A DNA stretch of 64,000 nucleotides, taken from assembly GCA_965207945.1 (NCBI GenBank), contig OZ242303.1, positions 1,798,001 to 1,862,000 of the forward strand. Direction: 5' to 3'. Under the pieces are notes generated by a model that had not been told where the DNA came from, searched no databases, and saw only the letters and a list, made by a program, of their open reading frames with translations. Positions 33,515-41,718 of this stretch are shown one piece after another. Position numbers and translations under genes: made by a program. The DNA comes from JAAOII01 sp965207945 (GTDB lineage: Bacteria > Pseudomonadota > Gammaproteobacteria > CBDBNL01 > JAAOII01). The stretch's first letter is position 1; each line of letters begins with the position of its first letter.

Positions 33515-34516
33515 TTAACTCAGCCCCTTCTTGCCTCCCCAAGAAGATAACTTTATTGGATGAATGTATAGGTACTCGGATTGCCAGTTATTAAAAAGTT
33601 TCTCAGGGTCATTTCCATGTTGCGCAAGTATGCTGGCAACTTTGGAAGCATTATAGTTTAAGCTAATTTTATTTGGTATATCCTCATTTAATCTAATTTC
33701 ATCACTAACCAATGCCAAGGCAGTGGGGATTGCTATTTCTACAAATAAATTAGCTGCGGCAAATATTCCACAATAATAACAAAATTTATGAATGCTTGAA
33801 CCAGGAACTATGAAAATGTCAGCTGAGCTTTTTATTAAAGGATAACTTAGCTTATATGGCTTAATCTTATTTCTGATTTGCACTATTTTAAGAGCTAAAT
33901 ACTTTAACGATTTACGCGGAGGGTAATCCAGCACAGTAGAAGCAAACCGAATACCGGGTATGAAAGCTTTTTCTTCTTCATTAAAGTCAATTGCGTTTAA
34001 CCCCAATGATTGGAATCTATTATTAGCTTCGGCGGCAGATGGCAACTCGCTTATTTCCTCCAAGCCGGGGATTCTTTTATTAAATTCATAACCTGAAGCG
34101 GCATGACTCCATCTTTCTCGGGTAAATGGATCTCCTAAATAAGGCGGCTGGTTTTCCAACCGCCCTATAAACCCGCTGTTTTCTGTCAGGTTAAAATAAT
34201 CAGCATAATTATTTTCATTAATAAGTGGATCCAACATCAAATCATCGGCAATAAAAATATAGTGAGGAGCATCTTCTTGATAATAATGGTGGAAACCCTG
34301 AGCTACGTATCCTTGAAAATAAAATGAATTATCATATACTGGGATAATGTTTTGCTCTTCTTTTTTATCGCCCTTCTCACCGCCAGGATGTTGGTAAAAT
34401 GGCATAAGGTGATAAATCTGCGAAAACCTACCTCCATAAATATGGTTGATTATAGGCACATTCTGCGGATACTTGTGATTGTAAACAACCACCAAAACTG
34501 GTTTTTTATTGCTCAT
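33515..34516 (-). CDS. Family X protein, copy 1 (nearest the origin)
   Basis: A 333-aa paralog with NHIYGGRFSQIYHLMPFYQHP, HYIFIADDLMLDPL, DIFIVPGSSIHKFCYYCGIF, EIAIPTALALVSDEI and LYIHPIKLSSWGG. The variable segment has a short Pro-rich insert (NQPPYLGDPFTRERW). It is alone in its transcription unit, with its own mini-ORF, promoter-like TATAAT and parS-like site upstream. Function unknown; see copy 5 for the glycosyltransferase argument. Confidence 0.55.
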   Translation of the reverse strand: MSNKKPVLVVVYNHKYPQNVPIINHIYGGRFSQIYHLMPFYQHPGGEKGDKKEEQNIIPVYDNSFYFQGYVAQGFHHYYQEDAPHYIFIADDLMLDPLINENNYADYFNLTENSGFIGRLENQPPYLGDPFTRERWSHAASGYEFNKRIPGLEEISELPSAAEANNRFQSLGLNAIDFNEEEKAFIPGIRFASTVLDYPPRKSLKYLALKIVQIRNKIKPYKLSYPLIKSSADIFIVPGSSIHKFCYYCGIFAAANLFVEIAIPTALALVSDEIRLNEDIPNKISLNYNASKVASILAQHGNDPEKLFNNWQSEYLYIHPIKLSSWGGKKGLS

Positions 34517-34523
34517 GTATTCC

Positions 34524-34565
34524 TTATGGGCGGGTGCATGGAAGCGAACGGATTTGTTGAATCAT
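34524..34565 (-). CDS. 13-codon mini-ORF derived from the hemB 5' end, unit 4
   Basis: It reads MIQQIRSLPCTRP then TAA, with TATAAT at 34572-34577, 6 nt upstream. The stop is part of TAAGGA, which serves as the likely ribosome-binding region of the X gene at 34516. Confidence 0.5.
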   Translation of the reverse strand: MIQQIRSLPCTRP

Positions 34566-34722
34566 AGCAATATTATAAACGGAACCCTCTTGTTGGGGAA
34601 AAAGAATATGTGGGATGCGATGGCATTAATTGTTCTACGTGGAACATTGAGGAGGAGGGAGGCAGAAAATTGAAGGGCTTTGTTAGACAAGATGCCTTTG
34701 CTTAGCTCTTCTTTATGTTGTG
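34530..34722. repeat. hemB-upstream-like intergenic repeat, unit 4
   Basis: The gap between nhaA and X copy 1 carries the same landmarks as the hemB upstream region: TTGTTGAATCATA, CAATATTATAAAC and GGCATTAATTGTTCTACGTG. Confidence 0.75.
34631..34646. promoter_or_regulatory. parS-like palindrome, unit 4
   Basis: TGTTCTACGTGGAACA, identical to the site at 33442-33457, with one mismatch to the full palindrome. Confidence 0.5.
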
Positions 34723-35991
34723 CTAAGTCCTATCTGCGTCTGGCGCAACGTATAATTTTTGCCGCCGCAACCAATAAAGAAAAACAGCACTTCCAGCAAG
34801 AGCTGAGAAAAAAGAACCAAGTAAAATCCCCACAAGGGCTCTATTTATAAATAAATCATTGCCTTCAAAAGCGATTGTGCTAATAAGTATACTCATTGTG
34901 TAGCCAATGCCGCAAATAAAACCCATCCCTAACAGGTTTAAGTAATCTATTTGCGATGGGAAGTTTTTGCGCGACAATAGCTTCCAGACAATAGCTCCCG
35001 CCATCATACCTAACGGCTTACCAAAAAATAGCCCCAGAAATACTCCAGCAGTTACCCCCGAAAAAACAGTGGAGAGCAGGGTGCCTTGAGACAGAATTGC
35101 AGAAAAATCAACTCCTGAGTTCATAAAAGCAAATAAGGGTAAAATTCCAAAACTCACACTGCGGTGCAAACTGGCTTCAAGCTTTATTGCGGGGGAGACG
35201 TATCCCAGCCGCGTATGCCCCAAGTCCATGCCAAAAGCATGGGGCAAGCGAGGGTCCTGCTTAACTCTCAATGGAACACAAAAAGCAATGACGATTCCGG
35301 CTAAAGTAGGATGTATCCCGGTTTTAAGCATAAAAAACCAGGTTAGTGCGCCCATTAACATATAGGGAGTTAAAGAACGAACATTAATCCAGTTAAACCC
35401 GCCCATAATCAAACCACACAAAAAAGCATAAAGCAGCATTTGGGTGTTTATACTCTCTGAGTAAAAAACTGCGATGATAAAAACCGCTCCTATGTCATCA
35501 ATAACCGCCAGAGTTAATATAAATAATTTCACATTATGCGGCAACCTACTGCCAAACAGGGCAATAACCCCAACAGCAAAGGCAATGTCGGTGGCGGTGG
35601 GAACAGCCCAACCAACAATACTAGCTTCACCTCCATTAAAAAACCAAAAGAACATTGCTGGAGCAACTATTCCCCCTATTGCAGCAACCGCTGGCAAAAT
35701 AACATAATGTATGCTCGCTAATTGCCCGATCAATATCTCTCGTTTTATTTCAAGCCCCACCAATAAAAAAAACAGAGCCATGAGTGTTTCATTAACCCAG
35801 TAATGCAGATCATGATCAAGTTTAATAGAGCCTAGAGAAAGTTCCACGTGGAACTCTTTTATAAAATGATACAAATCAACAAGGGGAGAGTTTTCTAAAA
35901 CAATTGCAAGTATTGTGGCGGAAAATAACATCACTCCAATAGAACTATCCGAATGGAAAAAGGCGCTTAATTTTGCTTTTAGTGAAATCAT
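34723..35991 (-). CDS. nhaA: Na+/H+ antiporter NhaA
   Basis: Inner-membrane antiporter exporting Na+ in exchange for protons. The 422-aa protein has about 12 membrane segments. The functional aspartates are in TDIAFAVGVIALFG and AVIDDIGAVFIIAVFY, and the N-terminal VNETLMALFFLLVGLEIKREIL is characteristic. It is slightly longer than the E. coli protein (388 aa). Codons for EFHVELS near residue 47 form a perfect parS-like palindrome. It lies on the leading strand leftward from the origin. Confidence 0.96.
   Translation of the reverse strand: MISLKAKLSAFFHSDSSIGVMLFSATILAIVLENSPLVDLYHFIKEFHVELSLGSIKLDHDLHYWVNETLMALFFLLVGLEIKREILIGQLASIHYVILPAVAAIGGIVAPAMFFWFFNGGEASIVGWAVPTATDIAFAVGVIALFGSRLPHNVKLFILTLAVIDDIGAVFIIAVFYSESINTQMLLYAFLCGLIMGGFNWINVRSLTPYMLMGALTWFFMLKTGIHPTLAGIVIAFCVPLRVKQDPRLPHAFGMDLGHTRLGYVSPAIKLEASLHRSVSFGILPLFAFMNSGVDFSAILSQGTLLSTVFSGVTAGVFLGLFFGKPLGMMAGAIVWKLLSRKNFPSQIDYLNLLGMGFICGIGYTMSILISTIAFEGNDLFINRALVGILLGSFFSALAGSAVFLYWLRRQKLYVAPDADRT
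35841..35854. promoter_or_regulatory. parS: Perfect parS-like palindrome inside nhaA
   Basis: GTTCCACGTGGAAC is a perfect 14-bp palindrome and the core of the parS sites bound by ParB in pseudomonads and relatives. It lies ~1.8 kb from the dnaA start, a usual distance for centromere sites. No parA or parB lies in the window. Confidence 0.65.
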
Positions 35992-36061
35992 TACTCTGGT
36001 TTACTCTCTTGTTTATTTTGTGTGGGTTTTAACATTTAACTACCTTTATGCTTCTGCTTCT

Positions 36062-37342
36062 TTAGGCAAGGTTTTTCCCGCCCTTTTGTTTGCTGACATT
36101 CCTGCCGCGCACCCATATTTTAGCAGATGACGTTAAATTACCCCCCTTTTTATAATCATTTAGTTCAGCCTCAATCCTATAATCACCAACTTCAAAACAA
36201 ACGCCTCCCTCAGGCAACGATTCAATGTTCTCTTGAATAAGCCCCCTTATAGTTGATGCTTGCCCGCCCTCAATATTCCAGCCAGTGCGGTTATTAATCT
36301 CTCTTATTGGTAGATTAGTGTTAACCCGAAAAACACCGGGGGAAATTTCTTGTATAAGCAATGAGCTTATTTTACCAATTGCTTTAACCATTATATCTCG
36401 CAGAGTAACTATGCCTTGAGTAGCTCCGTACTCGTCAACAACAAAGGCGCGGTTTTCTCTTCTTTCGGTAAACTCCCCCATAAGATTAAGTAGATTAACT
36501 GTGTCAGGTATAAACTCCCCTTCATCCACAATGGACTTTATTTTGTTTTTACTAACGTCTTTTAAATTAAATAATAACAAAGCCCTCTTAACGTTTATAA
36601 AACCAAGACAGTTACTTATCTCTTTTTCATAAGCAACTAAATGACTATGTTCCGCCTTCTTTATGTTTTCATAAATACGATTAACATCATCCTCCAGGTT
36701 AATTCCTTCAAGGGCACTCAAGGGAGTCATCGCTTCATCAACTTTAATTTTATCTAAATCTAATATACCAAGCAACATGTCTCCGTGTGATTTATGTAAT
36801 ATGGTTCGCGCATCGGAGACGGCACCCCGCAAACGTTCAAGGTTATGTTCTTCTTCTTCACGAATGTTTTTAGCTCCCCTAAAAATAATTTTATCTAAGG
36901 TGAAAACAATATAATTAATTGTTGCGACAATTGGACTAGCCACTATTTGAAAAGGATACAAAACATAAGAAAAAGCAATAACCATTTTGTGAGAATAACG
37001 AACAGCAAACGCTTTTGGGATTGTTTCACAAAAGAGTAAAATAAACAAAGTTACTAGTAAGGTTGCTGCAAACACAGCACCATCACCGAACAAGCGAATA
37101 GTAAGAAGGGTTACAAGTGCTGATATACCAACGTTCACAAGGTTGTTTCCCAACAAAACCAAACTTAGAAGTTTTGTTGGATCTTTTAATAACTTAAGGG
37201 CTAGATATGCGCCTTTATTATTCTCCTCGGCATCAGCAGCAAGGTTATGTTTATTCACACTTATGAAAGCCGTTTCAGCTGATGAAAAGAATGCGGAAAC
37301 AACACTAAAGAAAAGGAACAGTAAAATAAAATTTAATAACAT
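36062..37342 (-). CDS. CNNM/CorC-family membrane protein (UPF0053, HlyC/CorC)
   Basis: A 426-aa protein with the DUF21 (CNNM) transmembrane domain at the N-terminus (FFSVVSAFFSSAETAFISV, and LGNNLVNVGISALVT), a CBS-pair region at about 205-325 (MTPLSALEGI, FVVDEYGATQGIVTLRDIMV) and a C-terminal CorC_HlyC domain (LPIREINNRTGWNIEGGQAST). The family is linked to Mg2+/Co2+ export and was once called hemolysin-related. It is divergent from dnaA across the putative origin. TATAAT lies 7 nt before its ATG. Confidence 0.88.
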   Translation of the reverse strand: MLLNFILLFLFFSVVSAFFSSAETAFISVNKHNLAADAEENNKGAYLALKLLKDPTKLLSLVLLGNNLVNVGISALVTLLTIRLFGDGAVFAATLLVTLFILLFCETIPKAFAVRYSHKMVIAFSYVLYPFQIVASPIVATINYIVFTLDKIIFRGAKNIREEEEHNLERLRGAVSDARTILHKSHGDMLLGILDLDKIKVDEAMTPLSALEGINLEDDVNRIYENIKKAEHSHLVAYEKEISNCLGFINVKRALLLFNLKDVSKNKIKSIVDEGEFIPDTVNLLNLMGEFTERRENRAFVVDEYGATQGIVTLRDIMVKAIGKISSLLIQEISPGVFRVNTNLPIREINNRTGWNIEGGQASTIRGLIQENIESLPEGGVCFEVGDYRIEAELNDYKKGGNLTSSAKIWVRGRNVSKQKGGKNLA

Positions 37343-37349
37343 GTCTTTT

Positions 37350-37355
37350 ATTATA
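37350..37355 (-). promoter_or_regulatory. -10 hexamer of the CorC-family gene
   Basis: Minus-strand TATAAT ends 7 nt before the ATG at 37342. Confidence 0.4.
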
Positions 37356-37658
37356 TCCTTTGTTAATAACTAACACTAACAGGTGTTAATTAATGAAATG
37401 GTCTATCCTCTTTATTATTATTAGTATGTTTATTTTGTTTGTTTCTTTTTTTGTTCTTGTAAACACTTGGTTTTATTTTTAGAAACTTGTTAACTTCCTG
37501 TTTATAAATTTCACTAATCACTTTTTTCATTAATAGTTAAATGTTTTCTTTGATTTATTTTCATTAATCCTTTTCTGTTTGGTATAAAAACGTTAACACT
37601 AATTTAACTTTTGCTTTGAACATTTATTTACAAAACATAACAACCTTATTTATTTCTT
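37356..37658. other. oriC: Putative replication origin (oriC) between corC and dnaA
   Basis: About 300 bp with no gene, very AT-rich, between divergent corC and dnaA, with dnaN-recF-gyrB following. It has an inverted repeat TAACAC-TAACAG-GTGTTA (37371-37388), several GTTAAC and TTAA motifs, and T-rich tracts. I found no exact TTATCCACA DnaA box on either strand. Placement rests on gene order and composition, so the true origin could lie nearby. Confidence 0.5.
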
Positions 37659-39116
37659 GTGCGTAACAAATCCGTAATTTGGCATGATGTATGCAATCTC
37701 CTACAGAAGGAGGTTCCCGCAGAAGATTTTAACAAATGGTTGTTGCCATTGGTCCTTGAGAGGAGTGAGGGGACGGCGAAGGGGGGTGTGAAAGAGGGTG
37801 TGAATTTTCTTGTGTTGGCTGAAAACTACTATAAGATGAAATGGGTAAAGGATAAATATGGGGTAAGTATAAAAAAGGCTTTGGTTAAATTACAAGGATC
37901 CTCAAAAGCAAATAGCCTTGATGTTAAGTACAGCTATTTGAAAGAGCAACCAAAAAAGAAAATATCACAACACAGGGCAAGCACACCTTCCCGAATTAAA
38001 GGGGAGAAGGGATCACCGCATTGTTCTTTTGTTAATCCAGCCACCTCCCTTGAATCCTTCGTTGTAGGGGAGTCCAATAAAATGGCAAAGGAATTAATTC
38101 TTAGTTTGTTAAAAAACATATCAGACACAAGAGGAAAAACCATTGATGGGAAAACGGGAAGCCAAACAAACATTCAAACACATGTTAAAGGGGAGCATTT
38201 TATTATTTATGGGGATAGTGGAATCGGGAAAACACATTTGTTGCAAGGGTTAATGAATAATGTAACTAAGACAAATAACATTAAAGCCATGTATGTCACC
38301 GCAGACCATTTTTTGACCATGATGACAAAAAGTATTGTTGCTAAAAAAATGGATGATTTTAAAGCGGCATACAAGAGTGCTGACTTATTGCTTATAGACG
38401 ACATTCATTTTTTTGCAGGCAAAGAAAAAACCCAAACTGAGTTTTTCCATGTTTTTAATCATTTCCTTGATGCTGGCAAAAATATGGTTATTTCTTGCGA
38501 CCAACCCCCCCATAAAATAAATGGAATTCACAACCGACTAAAAACACGGCTTGCTATGGGTGTGATGGCTGCGATTGATAAGCCAGATCTCACAACTAGA
38601 GTAGCGATAATTAAAAACAAAGGCGCTGCCTTTAAGGTGAACTTCGATGATAATTGCGCTACTTATATAGCAGAACGGATAAACCGTAGTGTGCGTGATC
38701 TGGAGGGGGCAGTTAAGATGGTTGTTTTTTATGCTAAAACGCACAATATGCCCCCAAACCTGACCTTAATAAGACAAACATTAAAAGACATTCTTCCTCA
38801 ACAAGATTACAAGGCATCTGTGAAACAAATTCAAAAAGCGGTTGCGGACAGCTTTGGCATACAAATCTCTGATTTAACTTCTCAAGGCAGAAGCCGCTCT
38901 ATAACCGCCGCTCGCCAGATGGCTATGTGTTTGTGTCGCGAGCTAACCTCAAAAAGCACTACGGAAATAGGGCTCAGCTTTGGCGGCAAGAATCATTCAA
39001 CAGTTTTATACTCCTGTACTAATTTTGATAAGAAAATCAAACAAGATAACGAAGTACGTGAGAGATATAACAGCATAAAAAACAAGTTGAGAGGAGGGTT
39101 GGAAATTTCCCAATAA
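37659..39116 (+). CDS. dnaA: Chromosomal replication initiator DnaA
   Basis: Binds oriC and opens it to start replication. Domain I is short (VIWHDVCNLLQ...FNKWLLPLVLE). The AAA+ domain has Walker A GDSGIGKTHLL (about 185-195) and Walker B LLIDDIHFFAGKEKTQTEFF, where His replaces the usual Gln. The DNA-binding domain ends with ARQMAMCLCRELTSKSTTEIG and SFGGKNHSTVLYSC. An insert of about 20 residues (ISDTRGKTIDGKTGSQTN) sits just before Walker A, which is unusual. The start is GTG, with no clear Shine-Dalgarno. Helix-turn-helix signature residues are conserved, so activity is expected. Confidence 0.96.
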   Translation: MRNKSVIWHDVCNLLQKEVPAEDFNKWLLPLVLERSEGTAKGGVKEGVNFLVLAENYYKMKWVKDKYGVSIKKALVKLQGSSKANSLDVKYSYLKEQPKKKISQHRASTPSRIKGEKGSPHCSFVNPATSLESFVVGESNKMAKELILSLLKNISDTRGKTIDGKTGSQTNIQTHVKGEHFIIYGDSGIGKTHLLQGLMNNVTKTNNIKAMYVTADHFLTMMTKSIVAKKMDDFKAAYKSADLLLIDDIHFFAGKEKTQTEFFHVFNHFLDAGKNMVISCDQPPHKINGIHNRLKTRLAMGVMAAIDKPDLTTRVAIIKNKGAAFKVNFDDNCATYIAERINRSVRDLEGAVKMVVFYAKTHNMPPNLTLIRQTLKDILPQQDYKASVKQIQKAVADSFGIQISDLTSQGRSRSITAARQMAMCLCRELTSKSTTEIGLSFGGKNHSTVLYSCTNFDKKIKQDNEVRERYNSIKNKLRGGLEISQ

Positions 39117-39162
39117 AATCCTAAAAAAACAGATAAATATACTCAAATAGATTAAAGCAGCG

Positions 39163-39168
39163 TATAAT
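39163..39168 (+). promoter_or_regulatory. Possible dnaN promoter -10
   Basis: TATAAT lies between GCG and TTACGC in the 170-bp dnaA-dnaN gap, about 120 bp before the dnaN ATG. The flanking GCGTA/TACGC form a short inverted repeat. No clear -35. Confidence 0.3.
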
Positions 39169-39286
39169 TTACGCAAAGCGTTTAGAGGAAGGAAAATATG
39201 GTGTATTCTATAGGATATTAGATGCTATAGAGGACACTATGCAGATAAAGCTATAAGCAATTATTAGAATTAATTATGAGGATAAT

Positions 39287-40408
39287 ATGAAAGTATTAAT
39301 TAACAATGGAAAACTATTAGAAGCATTGGCAATAGTTGCTAGTGTTGCGGAAAAGAAGCAGGTGATGCCAATTCTGTCTTATCTCTATTTTCGCGTTAAA
39401 AACAACCGCATAACCTTTATAGGTACTGATACAGAGGTAGAAATCACTGGTTATCTGCCACTGGAAGGAGAAAGCCCTGATATGGAAGGTACTATCCCAG
39501 CGCGTAAGTTTCTTAACATCTGTAGATTATTCCCAGCTGATAGTATGATTAGTATAAACTACGAGAATAATCATTTTCAAATCTCTTGTGGAAACAGTAA
39601 CTCTGAATTAAGCTCATTGCCACCTGAGGAGTTCCCTACTATGGAGGCGCCAGATGAAGGAGACCGCAAGATACGTTTCTCTATAGATAAATCTGAATTA
39701 CTGAGCCACCTAACCACCACTATGTCGTGTATGGCTCGTCAGGATGTCCGTTTTTACTTGAACGGTATTTTGTTTGATTTTTCCACCGATGGTTTATCTT
39801 TGGTGGCTACTGATGGACATCGCCTGGCTATTTCTCGCCATAATACTCCACAGCTAACTCAAGAGAAAATTAAATGCATTGTCCCACACAAAGGTATATC
39901 TGAAATGATGCGTCTTATAGGGGGCATTGAAGATAAAGCCGAGTTGATTTTTTACTCCAATTTTCTGCAAATATCTGGTGAATCCTTTTCTTATAGCTGT
40001 AAGCTGATAGATGCCCCTTTTCCTGATTATACTCGCGTAATACCTTCTGATACTAAAAGCGAAGCAGTTATTGATATCGCAACCTGGCGCAATGCCTTAC
40101 AACGTTGTGCTATATTGGGACAAGATACAGGAGAAAAGCACCACAAGGTTGAGCTTACTTTTAGCAACAATAACATGCGTCTTTTTTCTACCAACAAGAC
40201 AGAAGAAAAGGTTAATGAGAATATAGATATTCAGTATTCGGGCGATGAGTTAACTTTGAAGTTCAATGTCTTTTATTTACTGGACATTCTCAGTGTTTTG
40301 AAAGAAGGAGCATTATCAATTAAGCTCACAGACGCAAATTCAAGCGCTCTTATTCAAAAACAAGATAATAACGATACTCAGTTTGTTGTAATGCCGATGA
40401 AAATCTAA
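39287..40408 (+). CDS. dnaN: DNA polymerase III beta sliding clamp
   Basis: Ring-forming processivity clamp of the replicase. At 373 aa it has the usual length and three-domain organisation, starting MKVLINNGKLLEAL and with VMPILSYLYFRV, FYLNGILFDF, LVATDGHRLAIS and the C-terminal FVVMPMKI. A GAGGAT ribosome-binding site precedes the ATG. It follows dnaA and recF starts 3 bp after its stop, giving the canonical dnaA-dnaN-recF-gyrB order. Confidence 0.97.
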   Translation: MKVLINNGKLLEALAIVASVAEKKQVMPILSYLYFRVKNNRITFIGTDTEVEITGYLPLEGESPDMEGTIPARKFLNICRLFPADSMISINYENNHFQISCGNSNSELSSLPPEEFPTMEAPDEGDRKIRFSIDKSELLSHLTTTMSCMARQDVRFYLNGILFDFSTDGLSLVATDGHRLAISRHNTPQLTQEKIKCIVPHKGISEMMRLIGGIEDKAELIFYSNFLQISGESFSYSCKLIDAPFPDYTRVIPSDTKSEAVIDIATWRNALQRCAILGQDTGEKHHKVELTFSNNNMRLFSTNKTEEKVNENIDIQYSGDELTLKFNVFYLLDILSVLKEGALSIKLTDANSSALIQKQDNNDTQFVVMPMKI

Positions 40409-40411
40409 GTT

Positions 40412-41596
40412 GTGCCTTGGTTGCGCAGCTTAGAACTTAATCAATTTCGCAACTTCTCTCGTCTGTCCTGGCAGCCGCAGGATAGAATCAACTTTATTAT
40501 AGGGGGCAATGGGGTAGGCAAGTCAGGCCTATTAGAAGCAATTTATTACATTGGGCGCGGGCGCTCGTTCAGAGCTTCGCGTCACCAAGATGTAATTAAT
40601 CACAACCATAGTAGTTCAGCTATCCGTGCTTCTTTTAGCGAATTCACTTCATTTGGGAATAATAACGAGCAACCCTCGCCAGATGTAGGCGCCTCACCTG
40701 ATATAGACACTTCTCTCCCAACAGCTAATACCACATCTGCATCCCTACCTGTTTGGAATGCTCAAATTCGCTTGGATAGCAGGGGAGGCAAAAGCGCTTT
40801 ACTTGAAGACAAACAAGTTAATTCAAGCATGCAGTTGGCGCGCCGCCTCCCTTTGGTGTTTGCCGCCCCTCATAATATCAATCTTATTGAGGCAAGCCCC
40901 GCCCAACGCCGCTCCTTTTTAGATGCTATTATGTTTCATCATAAGCCAGAATTAGGTGCTACGCACAAGGATTATGAGCGATGTCTACGACAAAGAAATA
41001 AGATTTTATTAGCTAAACCGTCTAATTATGATGCCCTTGCTTCTTGGGATATGAAGCTGGCAGAACTTGGAGAGAAAATAGAAATGGGGCGGCGGGAACT
41101 CATTCCTTTATTTATGAAGCCAGTCACAGATATTTTGATGCAATTTAATTTAGCGAGTGCTCAGATTGACTATTATCGCGGCTGGCAAGAGGGTATTTCT
41201 TTGGCAAGGGCATTACAGAATAATTTTGAGCGGGATATTGGGCGTGGTTTCTCTTCTTGTGGTTGTCATCGCGCTGATTTAATAATTGGGATTAATCAAA
41301 GAGATGCGGGGAAAGTGCTATCATTAGGACAGCAAAAAATGCTGTCATTGGCATTTTTCTGCGCAGCGCGCCTTATTTTGCAGGAAGAATTCGCAATATC
41401 AGTGATTTTATTGTTGGATGATGTAATTACCCAGCTTGACGCAGCCAATCAGAGTTTGTTGCTACAGCATCTTCTAGAACACGAAAATCAGGTGTTTATT
41501 ACCTCCGTACCAGATGAAAATCTGGTAAAATGGAGCAAGAAAGAAGGGTTCACCTCTTGGGCTGTCTGTGAGGAACAGATAGTAAAAGAGGGATAG
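40412..41596 (+). CDS. recF: DNA replication and repair protein RecF
   Basis: SMC-like ATPase that loads RecA at gaps with RecO and RecR. Walker A reads GGNGVGKSGLLEAI, the signature LSLGQQKMLSLAFFCAARL, and Walker B VILLLDDVITQLD. A Ser/Pro/Thr/Asn-rich insert (PSPDVGASPDIDTSLPTANT) around residues 90-110 is not typical of the family. The start is GTG, 3 bp after the dnaN stop, so the genes are coupled. Confidence 0.95.
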   Translation: MPWLRSLELNQFRNFSRLSWQPQDRINFIIGGNGVGKSGLLEAIYYIGRGRSFRASRHQDVINHNHSSSAIRASFSEFTSFGNNNEQPSPDVGASPDIDTSLPTANTTSASLPVWNAQIRLDSRGGKSALLEDKQVNSSMQLARRLPLVFAAPHNINLIEASPAQRRSFLDAIMFHHKPELGATHKDYERCLRQRNKILLAKPSNYDALASWDMKLAELGEKIEMGRRELIPLFMKPVTDILMQFNLASAQIDYYRGWQEGISLARALQNNFERDIGRGFSSCGCHRADLIIGINQRDAGKVLSLGQQKMLSLAFFCAARLILQEEFAISVILLLDDVITQLDAANQSLLLQHLLEHENQVFITSVPDENLVKWSKKEGFTSWAVCEEQIVKEG

Positions 41597-41718
41597 CTAG
41601 GGGGCAATAAAAGGGGGCAATAAAGGAGGGATAGTAAATGATGTTATATAAGCCCTGGTTTGTATAACAAATTTGTATACAAGATTTATATAAATAGTGA
41701 AATTAAACTGAAATAATT

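Noticed and set aside
28915..34500. DnaA-box-like TGTGGATA strings inside X genes
   Set aside because: They are near matches in repeated coding sequence and recur only because the genes are paralogs.
27988..34516. Family X array as polymorphic toxin-immunity genes
   Set aside because: No toxin or secretion gene is nearby, and the proteins are large with an ADD motif and glycosyltransferase neighbours; kept only as a remote alternative.
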